From assembly GCA_020630975.1 (NCBI GenBank), contig JAHDID010000008.1, positions 82,823 to 146,822 on the forward strand: DNA of 64,000 bases, written 5' to 3'. How positions within the stretch are numbered: the first letter of the stretch is position 1; each line of letters opens with the position of its first letter. The notes under the pieces are model-generated. The model had not been told where the DNA came from, made no database searches, and saw only the letters and a list, made by a program, of their open reading frames with translations. This DNA comes from Verrucomicrobiota bacterium. GTDB lineage: Bacteria; Verrucomicrobiota; Verrucomicrobiia; Verrucomicrobiales; DEV007. This document shows positions 24,975 through 35,300 of this stretch, one piece after another. Position numbers and translations under genes: made by a program.

Positions 24975-25604
24975 CTACTCCCGCGGTGCCCGCTCGATCT
25001 CGCCGATCACGCGATATCCGCTGGCCGTTACCTCAAACACCTCCAAGCTCACTGGCAGAGGTGTCTTTTCGTAGATCCCGACCAATGCTGGACCAAAGTC
25101 GGTCAGATTCCCTCCGCTCGCGGGAAAAACGTATAACACCTGCCGATCGATCACCACCACGTGCAGTCTATCGCCCAGCGTCTCGCCGAACTGTCCGACG
25201 AAGTGAGGCGATGTGATCGCACTCGTGTGAAAAGGGCTCTCCCCCGCTACGATCGCGTAGGCGATGACACCCCGGTGATCGCGGATATACTTCGGCTCGA
25301 TGCTCTTGGCCAGCTCGTCTGCCGTCGCCCCAGCCCGAGCCGCAAATGCCTCCCACTGCATACCCGACTCCTGCCAGCTCTGATCCGTAAAAAGCCGCAC
25401 CCCATAGCGCCAAGTGTAAGCGGCTGCGAGCTTAGTCTTTTTCGCCCCCTCCACTTTGGTCTCGATATCGGCCTTCTCAAAAGCCCCCTCAAACAGCAGG
25501 CCGATCTGCCGATCGTGCTCATCCGCCGAGGCGATCGAGACAGTCATCCCGAGCATCGCCAGCACCACTGCGGCACAGATAGAAAAGAAATGAGAGGTTG
25601 CCAT
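24975..25604 (-). CDS. Secreted protein, unknown; possibly a chalcone-isomerase-like fold
   Basis: 209 residues from ATG 25604. Signal peptide FFSICAAVVLAMLGMTVSIA. Mature part: LLFEGAFEKADIETKVEGAK, AAAYTWRYGVRLFTDQSWQE, KSIEPKYIRDHRGVIAYAIV, FHTSAITSPHFVGQFGETLG, LHVVVIDRQVLYVFPASGG. An alpha/beta protein without a motif I can name; the length and strand pattern are loosely like chalcone-isomerase-like periplasmic proteins, which is only a suggestion. An in-frame extension to 25730 lacks similarity to a signal peptide. The stop is right next to a 21-bp repeat array. Confidence 0.7.
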   Translation of the reverse strand: MATSHFFSICAAVVLAMLGMTVSIASADEHDRQIGLLFEGAFEKADIETKVEGAKKTKLAAAYTWRYGVRLFTDQSWQESGMQWEAFAARAGATADELAKSIEPKYIRDHRGVIAYAIVAGESPFHTSAITSPHFVGQFGETLGDRLHVVVIDRQVLYVFPASGGNLTDFGPALVGIYEKTPLPVSLEVFEVTASGYRVIGEIERAPRE

Positions 25605-25671
25605 CGTATGTTTGTTGAGTTGGATTGAGGCCTGCTGAGAGGCATCGATGCCTCCCACCCCTTTTTCGCTC

Positions 25672-26268
25672 ATGATTGCATTTTTACAAGGCACCCTAGA
25701 GGAGAGCTGGCCAGGCCGAGTCATCATCAATGTAAACGGCCTAGGCTACGAAGTGATAGTGCCGACCATCGGCGATGGCGACTTTGGCCAGGTCGGATCC
25801 ACCGTGAAAGTACTCACCCACTTTCACGTGCGTGAGCAGGAGCAGACCCTCTACGGCTTTCCCGATGAAGAGGCTCGCGACCTGTTTCGCCTGCTGCTGC
25901 AGCGAGTCTCCGGCGTCGGCCCAAAGGTAGCCATGTCTATCCTCAGCGGCGTATCGGCCAATGACTTCAAGCAAGCCGTGGTGGCCGGCGACATCACCGC
26001 GATTTCCAGCATCAAAGGTCTCGGCAAAAAGACCGCCGAACGAGTCGTGCTAGAGCTACGCGACAAAGTCGGCGTGAAAGACGCCTGGGAAACACAGACC
26101 AGCCCCAACGCCACTCCGACTCAGCGCGCACGGGGCGATGCGATGCTCGGCCTGATCGCTCTAGGCTACAAGCAAGCTGAAGCCAAGAAGGCAACCGATA
26201 AGGTACCAGACACTGTCACCGATGCCGATGCCATCCTGAGGGCGGCGCTCCGGCTGCTACAGAGCTGA
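25672..26268 (+). CDS. ruvA: Holliday junction DNA helicase subunit RuvA
   Basis: 198 residues from ATG 25672. OB-fold domain I (MIAFLQGTLEESWPGRVIIN, VNGLGYEVIVPT), domain II with two helix-hairpin-helix motifs (VSGVGPKVAMSILSG and IKGLGKKTAERVVLELRDKV), and a C-terminal domain III (ARGDAMLGLIALGYKQAEAK, then LRAALRLLQS) that contacts RuvB. RuvA binds Holliday junctions and loads the RuvB motor for branch migration in recombination repair. No ruvB or ruvC is adjacent. Length and all three domains match the family. Confidence 0.96.
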   Translation: MIAFLQGTLEESWPGRVIINVNGLGYEVIVPTIGDGDFGQVGSTVKVLTHFHVREQEQTLYGFPDEEARDLFRLLLQRVSGVGPKVAMSILSGVSANDFKQAVVAGDITAISSIKGLGKKTAERVVLELRDKVGVKDAWETQTSPNATPTQRARGDAMLGLIALGYKQAEAKKATDKVPDTVTDADAILRAALRLLQS

Positions 26269-26326
26269 TTAGCGAAGACTCCGCCAATAACTAATCTAAA
26301 TTTCTCCTCTTCGGCCAATCCGACTT

Positions 26327-26746
26327 ATGCCTCAAACTGAAGATCACATCCGAATCAAATCCAACCTATTTCAAGTGATCGAAGGTGAAGATGATGAGAC
26401 AAATCCAGGGATCTACGGCAAGGAGCTGGCAAAATGGCTAGCCTCTCAACTCCAAGAGGCAGGCCAGCCAAAAGCCGATGCTTTTGCAGAAGACTTTGGT
26501 TGGATCGTTCTCTGCCACCATCCTCATATGGCGATCTGTAGCTCCGATTTCAATGATCCACATTCGGAAGACGAAGAACGTAAATGGTTAATTTATACCA
26601 CGACAGACTCTCTAGCACCTATCGCACGCATCAAAGATTGGCTAGGCGTACGAAATCTACAAAAAGAACGAACAGCTCTTCATTCTGAAATCCTCCAAAT
26701 TCTCCAAAGAGAAGAACGAATCCAAATCTTACCCAATGAATCTTAA
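26327..26746 (+). CDS. Hypothetical protein, immunity-protein-like
   Basis: 139 residues, cytoplasmic. Features: NPGIYGKELAKWLASQLQEA, then AFAEDFGWIVLCHHPHMAIC, WLIYTTTDSLAPIARIKDWL, and a C-terminal helix. The pattern E-T-N-P-G-x-x-G-x-x-L-A-x-W-L followed by E-D-x-G-W recurs in small bacterial proteins of unknown role, some next to polymorphic toxin genes. No toxin is adjacent here. Function unknown. Confidence 0.6.
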   Translation: MPQTEDHIRIKSNLFQVIEGEDDETNPGIYGKELAKWLASQLQEAGQPKADAFAEDFGWIVLCHHPHMAICSSDFNDPHSEDEERKWLIYTTTDSLAPIARIKDWLGVRNLQKERTALHSEILQILQREERIQILPNES

Positions 26747-26824
26747 ACTGCGCAAGTAAGGCTATTGATGAGAATTACGACATAGTAACAACGCCCATCA
26801 ATTAAGCATTCTTGTCCGCATCCC

Positions 26825-28117
26825 ATGCAATCCACCGATCTCGAATCCCAAGCCCAGCGTATCCGCGATTCCCTGCCCGAGAGTGGGCTGTTCGCCGACA
26901 AAGCTTGGCGGGTATCGCCGCAGCCTTTCCCTCTCGATAAAATGACACTCAAGCGGCTGACTCAGCTCGGCCCTGTCTTTTACAAATTTCAGCGCACGCT
27001 GGATCTATTCTACCGGCGCAGTGTCAAAGGCACTCTACCCAGCTGGATCTCTGACTACCTCGACCAGGGCAAACCCACAGCGCTACTCGATACAGCTCGC
27101 TCCAGCGCCCTCACTCAGCAGCTACCGCGCGTCATCCGTCCGGACCTGATCCTGACCGAGACCGGCTTCGCCGCCTCGGAGCTCGACTCGGTGCCTGGCG
27201 GCATCGGACTGACGGGCTGGCTAGCCGAGGTCTACGCAGACTCTGGCCACGATATCGTCGGCGGCACCTATGGCATGCAGCGGGGCTTTCAATCGATGTT
27301 TCGCGATGGAGGTGCCGACATCGTCGTATCGGAGGAAGCAGCCGACTACCTACCCGAGATGCAGTGGCTGGCTCCACGTCTAGAGGGTGACTATAGAGTC
27401 GAGCGAGCAGAGAGCTACCAGCCCACCGACGATCGCGAGATCTACCGATTTTACGAGCTATTCGACCTACCCAACATTCCCCGCGCACAGGACTGGGGTG
27501 CCAGAGGTCTAGTCACCAGCCCGCACAAACCGTGGCTGGAAGAAAAGATGGGCTCGGCCCTATTTTGGTCGCTACCGCTGCGCGAGCACTGGCGGCAGGA
27601 GCTGGGCAGCGGCTACTGCCAAAAGCTGCGCGACACCTTTCCCCGCAGCTGGGTAGTCGATCCCGCCGAGCTCCCGCATCAGGCAGGGATACCGGGTCTG
27701 GATATCCAGCATTTCTCCGAGCTACGCGACTTTAGCCAAAAGCAGCGCGAGCTAGTGCTCAAGCTCTCTGGCTTCAATGAAAAAGCCTGGGGTAGCCGCA
27801 GTGTCACCATCGGCCACGACGCCTCGCAGGCCGAGTGGTCCGCCGCAGTCGACGAGGCACTGGCCAGCTACGGCACCAGCCCCTACGTGCTACAGACCTA
27901 CCACCACGGCCGCCTAGTCGAGCACCCCTGGTGGAATGAAGAGACCGGCCAGATCGAGATCATGACTGGCCGAGTCCGCCTATGCCCCTACTACTTCGTA
28001 GATGCCAAAACCGACCGCGTGAATCTGGGCGGTGTGCTGGCTACCATCTGCCCTGCCGATAAAAAGATAATTCACGGTATGAGTGAGGCGATCCTAGTGC
28101 CGTGCTGCGTAGTCTAA
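26825..28117 (+). CDS. Conserved hypothetical protein, possibly permuted ATP-grasp
   Basis: 430 residues, no signal peptide or membrane segment. Notable segments: LILTETGFAASELDSVPGGI, HDIVGGTYGMQRGFQSMFRD, DIVVSEEAADYLPEMQWLAP, LVTSPHKPWLEEKMGSALFW, and near the end GRVRLCPYYFVDAKTDRVNL, GGVLATICPADKKIIHGMSE. The last part resembles the C-terminal R...GG-x-x-x-x-x-x-P ... H-G motif of circularly permuted ATP-grasp (glutathionylspermidine-synthetase-like) enzymes, but the ATP site is not certain. The next gene, an FAD oxidoreductase, starts 4 bp after its stop, so the two form an operon. Confidence 0.65.
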   Translation: MQSTDLESQAQRIRDSLPESGLFADKAWRVSPQPFPLDKMTLKRLTQLGPVFYKFQRTLDLFYRRSVKGTLPSWISDYLDQGKPTALLDTARSSALTQQLPRVIRPDLILTETGFAASELDSVPGGIGLTGWLAEVYADSGHDIVGGTYGMQRGFQSMFRDGGADIVVSEEAADYLPEMQWLAPRLEGDYRVERAESYQPTDDREIYRFYELFDLPNIPRAQDWGARGLVTSPHKPWLEEKMGSALFWSLPLREHWRQELGSGYCQKLRDTFPRSWVVDPAELPHQAGIPGLDIQHFSELRDFSQKQRELVLKLSGFNEKAWGSRSVTIGHDASQAEWSAAVDEALASYGTSPYVLQTYHHGRLVEHPWWNEETGQIEIMTGRVRLCPYYFVDAKTDRVNLGGVLATICPADKKIIHGMSEAILVPCCVV

Positions 28118-28121
28118 ACGA

Positions 28122-29330
28122 ATGAACGAAAAGAAGATAGCCATCGTAGGGGCTGGCCTCTCTGGTCTCTGCGCCGCTCGAGAACTGCTCCGCACAGGCC
28201 ACAGCGACTTCACTATCTACGAAGCTAGCGATCGCCCCGGCGGTCGGGTGAAGACGATCGAGCACCAGGGCTATCGTCTCGACCTCGGCTTTCAGGTGTG
28301 CCTATCAGCCTACCCAGCGTTTCGCCATATCATTCCACGCGACACACTCGCGCCAAAGCATTTCGGATGCGGTGCCCTAGTCGAAGAGGCAGATGGCTAC
28401 CTAAACTGCCTGGCACACCCGCTGAAGCACCCCAAACTCATCGGCAATGCCCTAGACTCCAGTCTCACCTGGGAGGACCGCTTTCACCTCGTTGAGTTGA
28501 CCGCAGATTGCCTGGTCAAGACCGACGCTCAACTACTCACCGAGATAGGCTACTCCAGTTACGAGTACCTAACCGGGTTCGGATTTAGCGAGGATATCAT
28601 CGACCGCTTTTTTCGACCCTTCTTCGGCGGGGTCTTTCTCGATAGCGATCTCGATACCGATGCATCTCTACTACGCTACTACCTAAAGATGTTCGCCAAA
28701 GGCGGCGCTTTCGTCCCTGCTGGCGGTATCGAAAACCTGCCACGCCAACTAGCGAAAGATATACCAAAAGAAAAGTTTCATTTTGGGCATACTGTCGAAA
28801 GCCTAGACACCCTCGATGCCGATCACATCATACTAGCCACCGATCCCACCACCACAGCACAGCTACTAGGCGGCACCCCACCCGCGATGCGCCACACTCG
28901 TGTGCTCTACTTCACCTCCGACCAGCCGGTGTACGATGGGAAATGGATCGTCCTACCCTCAGCGGGGCGAAGCCAAGTCATACAGCACTTTGTGCAAAGC
29001 ACGAATGTCGACCCATCGCTGGCCCCTGATGGCAAACACCTACTCAGCGCGACCGTGCTAAACGCTGGAGATCACGACGAAGAGGCCCTATTCACCGCCG
29101 CCAGAGCGGACATCTCTCGCCTCTACCCAGAGGCAGAGAAACAGCTGACGGCGCTCAAGCAGATCACTATCCCACAGGCACTACCCAAACAAATCGCAGG
29201 CTGGCGCGATAGCCTACCGCCTCCGCCGGAGCACATCACTATCGTGGGAGATCTGACCGGCAACGCCAGCCTCCAGCATGCCATGGCATCTGGGACTAGC
29301 GCTGCTCGATCAATATCTAGTAAAAACTAA
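28122..29330 (+). CDS. FAD-dependent amine oxidase / phytoene-desaturase-like oxidoreductase
   Basis: 402 residues. The N-terminal Rossmann dinucleotide motif G-x-G-x-x-G is in KIAIVGAGLSGLCAARELL, followed by the acidic residue of FTIYEASDRPGGRVKTIEHQ, the signature of the flavin amine oxidase/protoporphyrinogen oxidase/phytoene desaturase superfamily. The substrate domain has FFGGVFLDSDLDTDASLLRY and AFVPAGGIENLPRQLAKDIP; the C-terminus has ITIVGDLTGNASLQHAMASG, the FAD-contacting end motif. Substrate cannot be assigned. Operon with the ATP-grasp-like gene, 4 bp gap. Confidence 0.88.
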   Translation: MNEKKIAIVGAGLSGLCAARELLRTGHSDFTIYEASDRPGGRVKTIEHQGYRLDLGFQVCLSAYPAFRHIIPRDTLAPKHFGCGALVEEADGYLNCLAHPLKHPKLIGNALDSSLTWEDRFHLVELTADCLVKTDAQLLTEIGYSSYEYLTGFGFSEDIIDRFFRPFFGGVFLDSDLDTDASLLRYYLKMFAKGGAFVPAGGIENLPRQLAKDIPKEKFHFGHTVESLDTLDADHIILATDPTTTAQLLGGTPPAMRHTRVLYFTSDQPVYDGKWIVLPSAGRSQVIQHFVQSTNVDPSLAPDGKHLLSATVLNAGDHDEEALFTAARADISRLYPEAEKQLTALKQITIPQALPKQIAGWRDSLPPPPEHITIVGDLTGNASLQHAMASGTSAARSISSKN

Positions 29331-29338
29331 TCTAGCAT

Positions 29339-32300
29339 CTACTGCTGCACACCACCGATACCCGACTGCGCATAGAGCTCGAAGTTACTCAAGCGCCAGT
29401 CGTGATTCATATTACCGCGCGGACCCTCGCCTTCATCCTGCATCTCTTCCAGCGGATGTAGTCGGCGCCCCATGACGGCATCGACAGTCATTTCCTCGGT
29501 CTGAGTGTGACTTGGATTGATAGCCGGTGCGAAATAAGTCCGCAGGTTGTAGCCATGGCGATCATTTGCGATATCCCAAACCGGACGCGTCTGCTCGATC
29601 ACGATCTGATGCGGCTGATCGGTCAAAACCAGTCCTGGGAACTTCGCTAGCCAGTTACCACCAGCATCGCCTACGACTGTCATCTCACCATTTGGCAGAG
29701 GGGCACCTGCTGCACCTAGGATCTTGATCTTAAGCACCGTCCCCGGATCCACCAACCCTGAATAGAAAGGCATCGGAGTGAGGAGCTGAAAGTCTTCGCC
29801 ATCACCCTCACCTATACCGTCCTCGCCATCCTCGATGCCACCGATCAGACGGAACCCTTCTAGGATACTAGATCCTCCAAAGAACTCGGCGCCCAGCGCC
29901 TCGATCACCATCACATCCAGATCCTGATCGGCATTGTCAGAGAGAATCGGCTCGAAGAAATCGCTACCGATCTCCACCTGATTGATAATCTCATACTCCG
30001 CAGGTGGCAGATCATCCTTCACCACCACATCCACTTCGATCGCTCCAGTATCACCAGGATTGAGCAGCTCAATGTTCCAAACCAGAGAGGTCGTTCCATC
30101 AGCATTCACCACCACCTGATCAGGTGTGACTGAAGCGCCTGTATAAGTCAGCTCCTCGGGTAGCGTATCGGTGATCACCACATTCCTAGCTGGACCTGCC
30201 TGCTCCGAAAACGGAGCATCGTGGGACTCTTTATTTCCGTAGTCCAGCGTATAGGTATAGGTCTCTCCCGGCTCGCGGGTCTGCTCACCATCATTTTTAG
30301 TGATGTAGAGATCTGGCGCCACGATCATGACCTCTGCGGCATCCGTATCAGTCGCAGAACTACCCTCAGTAGGTGCTGTGTCATAGCGAAGCTCCGCGAC
30401 ATTGAGAATATCGACGCTATCGACACCACCACGCTCAAGTAGCAATGATGCCTCCTCGCTCAACTCGACGATAAATTCCACCGCATAACGCTGAGCGACA
30501 TCGGCACCATCTGTGAGCAGGAACGGCTGAGATAGCTGAACATCCAAAACTGTGGTCGTGCTGGAGTCGGTATAATCCACACCTTCAGTCAAAACCGCAC
30601 CAGTATTCAAATCGATCACCCGAATCGAGCCCTCCACGATTTCACCAAAATTGGTCTGCCCCATCTGAGCGATATCATCGTAGAAATTCACATTATAAGC
30701 AGCCGAAGTCGACTCTGCTGTGTGCTGAGCTTCCAGACGATAGACCAGCGTCTCCCCTAGAGTCGCGACAGTCGTGTCATTATTGACATCATCACCGTCA
30801 TGGTCGGCAGCCCCTGCATCGAGAGTCAGAGGGTTGCCATCGTCATTCAGTCCATAGTAGCCAGGGATGAAGTTATCTTGATTCGATACAAACTTCTCAA
30901 GATCCAAAACCGGAGCCACCACATCGACCACGGCTATATCTGTGATCGGAGCAAAGTCCTCCCCAGATGAAAGCGTAGCCGTATTGGTAGCGGTATCGCC
31001 ATCCGCCAGCTGCCCATCGTTCGCCACTCTCATCGTGATCTGTATAGCAAACTGATCTACCTGCTGTCCCGCATCCCCCGGATTGACCAGAGAAAGGAAA
31101 TCGAAGTCGAGTGTCTGAGCACCAACAGTGAGAACTGGACCTCCAGCCGACAGATCGAGCTGCTCTAGCAAGACGCCGCCCTCAGTCATAGCAGCCGTAT
31201 TCCCCGAAGCGAGGATCTGAGCACTGACGAACTCAAAACCCACAGGGAAAGTATCGGCAATCCTTAGATTCTCATAGGTCCCGTCACCGATGATAGTGCG
31301 TAGCTCATAGGTCACCGTCTCACCTGCTGCCACATCGACATGGTCATCACCAGCCCCGGATATGTCATTATCGCCAGTGGCATCGCCTTGATCCGTGTGT
31401 TGGCTAGCCCCAGTCTCATCTAGACTCGTGCTCACGATCACTTTCTCAAACTGGATCGAGCCGATGGTATCGACGTGAGCATCGTCAGACTGCGTCTCAC
31501 CAGCACGACCAGTATTCTCATCTGGATGACTACTCCAATCAACAGACGCTGTATTCGGCACCGTCTCGTTGGGACCTACTGTGCCTGTCAGACGCGCATC
31601 GTAGGTGACCACCAGCGCTTGGTTCAGCGCCAGACTGTCCATCGAGATCACAAATCCACTACCATCAGCATCCGCTGCGATGGTGTAGTCCACACCTGCC
31701 GTCAGCGCAGTAGTGGCAGGCACGCCGTCGGTATGCAGCACCACCGAAATCGCCGACAATGCACTATGCAGCGTGATCCTAGAGTCAGATAGTGTGTCTG
31801 TGATGACCACATCGAAGGCATCGGCAGACGAAGAATTTCGTGCGGTGTCATACATCGAGACATCACCACTACCATCGGTCTGGAATGTACCTGAATCCCT
31901 ATCAAAGGAGGACTGCAGATCATTACTCGCATCAGCATCGCCGAGATCATCGAACATACTGTGATCCACCACTAATGTATAGGTAAACACATCGCCAGCA
32001 TCACCGACAGGCTCTTCAGCCGTGGTATCGCCCTCATCATCGCTGAGATCCCCATCTGCATTCTCGACAAATTTCTTCAACTCCAACTGAGGCTCTACAA
32101 TATCGACAGAAGCGATATCAGTATGGCTCTCGCCCTCGGTCTCCAGAGTAGCCGTATTTGTCGCGACACTTGCGTCGGCGACCGCAGCCACATCGGTAGC
32201 GCGAGTGACGACACGGATCGCTACGGTATCAATATCTAGGCCTTCCTCGCCAGGATTGATAACCGTACCAAAATCCATGGTGACGGTCTGTCCTGAGACA

Positions 32301-35300
32301 CTGACGATACCTGCACCCACAGATAGGTCCAGAGCATCAAGCTCTGTGGTACCCACACGCATGTTGGCAGTGTTCCCAGACTCTAAGATATCCACTCCCA
32401 CTAGCTCGAAGCCGGCAGGAAGCACATCCGTGACGACGAAATCGTCGTAACTGCCCTCACCTATCGTAGCACGCAGTTCGTAGGTGACGGTCTCTCCTAC
32501 CACGACATCTTCGAAATCGTCGGCAGGCACTGCTCCTAGATACAGGCCACTAATCGTGACCGCATTGTCCGTAGTGGCATCGACTCCAAAGGCCAAGGCC
32601 AACCAATCGTAATCCGCTAAATCCGATACATCGTAACCGCTGATGTCTATCACCTCATCAAACGTCCCAGAACCAGTGAGAGCCCGTGCATTTGCCCCCG
32701 CTCCTGACAAAGGAGTCTCTGTAGACACATCGTCTCCGGAAAACAGATTATACCGTGTGCCTGTGCCGCCGAACGACGCATCCTGAACATCGCCATTTGA
32801 GGTCAGAAGGTTCAAATCCCACTGCAAGTCCTGGTTATCATCATCTGCACCCCGTAGGTGGGTATACAAGGTATTACCCGCACCGACATCGTAATCGAAA
32901 CGCAAGCGAATCTGCGAACCCTCGATATCCGCCAGCTGAGTCAGATCGATCATAGTAGCTACGCCACCCTCGTCTTCTGCCGAATAAGGAGCGCTAGGGC
33001 TCAAAGCCAATGTCCCCCCTGCTATGCTCCACTCGGAATCCGGAGCCGCATACCAATTGGGAGTCGCTGTGCCAGCGATACTATCAAAGTCGCTATTCAG
33101 CCTGCCAGAGTCACCATGGTTGGTCGACAAAGTCCCGAAGTCGAGACTCTGAATCATAGGCACACCTAGATCGATATCACCTGTACCATAGCCCAACTCA
33201 TTGTGCTGATCAGACCCTGTCTCAGTCAGACTCGTACCGACTATGACCTTCTCAAATAGGACCTCTCCAACTGTCTCCACATGAGCGCTATCACTATCGC
33301 CATCTCCAGTCCGCTCATCATTAAAGCCTTCGTCACCTGGCTCAAGCGGATTATTATCCCATGCGACCGATGCCGTATTGGGAGCTGAATTATCCTGAGT
33401 AGGATCGACATTGTATTGCTCATTCGGATCGGCGGCATCTCCCAACTGACCATCAAAAGTCACTCGCACACTCCAATCGGGCTGAAGCTCGGCCAGAGTG
33501 ATATTGAAACCAGTCCCACTATTCACAGGAGTCACCGTAGCTGGATTGGGAGCCACAGGCGCTCCTGCCGCATCGTAAACTGTCGCCACAACTGTCCCGG
33601 GCACCAGTGTCACACGCGGATCGACGAACAGATCAGATATCTCGACATCGAAAACTGCGACATCCATATCCCCGTGATGAGCCACATCTAGTGTGTAGTG
33701 GAACGTATCGCCAGCGTCTCCGGAAGGAATACCAACCAGAGAATAGTAATTATTTTGTACCTCTGCCGCTGTGAGCACATCTGTGTAGAAACGAGAATCC
33801 GTAATCGCTCCAGTGAAATCAGCCATCTGACTGGTCAACTCTAGCGGATCAGCTCCACCGTGCCCCGTCACGACACTACCCAAAGAAAGTGCTGACCCAT
33901 CGGACCATGCCGAGAAATTCGCTAACGTAGCGGTATCGACATGACTACCATTGATGAACAACTGAATCGTATCGGTAGCAGGATCTGCAGTGACCACAAA
34001 CTGAGCGAACCCCTCGCTCAATGCAGCCGGAAGCTCCGCCTCTATGGTCTGGAGAATAGCTGTGCCATCACCAAGTACCTCGCGGACCGAAAGTTGCACT
34101 CGATTACCATCGACAAGATTTAGCGACATCCCAGTGTTACCACCGACTTCCCAAATCACTTGATCGGCCGTCGACGATGTCGGGAATAGATCTGGCAGCT
34201 CCACACCTACCTCGATAGAGACAGGCCCCGTGCCTGTGGTCGAAGTGGTGAATGTGGTGCTAAGAGCATCAGAAATCGCTGTCGGGAAACGCATATTATC
34301 TCCCTCGACATTCTTCACAATGTATAGGTCCTGCTCCACCAGCACTACTTCGGCCGTGTCGGTCGCTTCCTGCTCGGTGAGCACGTCCCCGACCAGCGCA
34401 TCGTAGTTCATCGTAGCCGTATTCACGAAGGCATCGTCCTCGACATGATTGGCTAGATCTGGCACATAAGCCTGCACCGCTAGTGTGATCGTATTATTGG
34501 AAACGTCATTATCTCCAGGCGCAACGACTGTTCCTAGATTAAAAGTCGTCACCCCATCAGTCTCACTGATCGCCACCTCGCTGGCCAACAGACTGGAACC
34601 ATCTGCCTGTTGGAAATTGCCAATCGCACCCGTAAGTGGGTTACCCGTAGACGGGTCGACCACGAAGGCATTCACAAAGGTCAATTCGTCACCATTGAGG
34701 TTTGCCAGATTCAAGTCATCGGTGATCACAAGATTCTCGGTGGTACCCTCTGGCACCTCGACAGTGATGTGGTAAGTCACCAACTCGCCTACCACAACCT
34801 CGGGCACGACAGCCTCTGGAGTGATATTGGTGAAGCTAAAATTATCAACTAGGATAACCCCAGCACCAGGAGCACGGAAACGTGAATCATCAGGCACCTC
34901 GAAACCCTCGCCATCCGCAGTGGCTGGCAGATCAGCGGTATCGCCTGAAGTCGGATCGGCTAAGCCGAAGCCAAACACACTCGACCAGTCATTGGCACCA
35001 CCACCGGTCTCGCCAGCAGCTCCTGCACCGCCACTACCATTACCCAGGCGTAGCTCAAAGGTATGCCAACCATCATTATTAGCCCCCATACCGAAGTCTA
35101 GGATGCCACGATCTGAACCACGGTTCGCGTTATTGATCGACTCACCAACAGTTCCACTATGGACCCTGTGACCATCGTCTGTCGTAGATGTGGATGCCAC
35201 ATTCCACTGCCAATTATAAATCACCTGCTGGCCGTCGATGTATAGCTGCACGACATCATCGATATTCTCCGCAAAAGCGAAGATCCCATCGGCATCAAAA

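Noticed and set aside
32805-32830. GGTTCAAATCCC resembling a tRNA T-arm
   Set aside because: It is within the coding frame of the giant protein, and no acceptor or anticodon stems can be built around it. No tRNA gene was found in the window.
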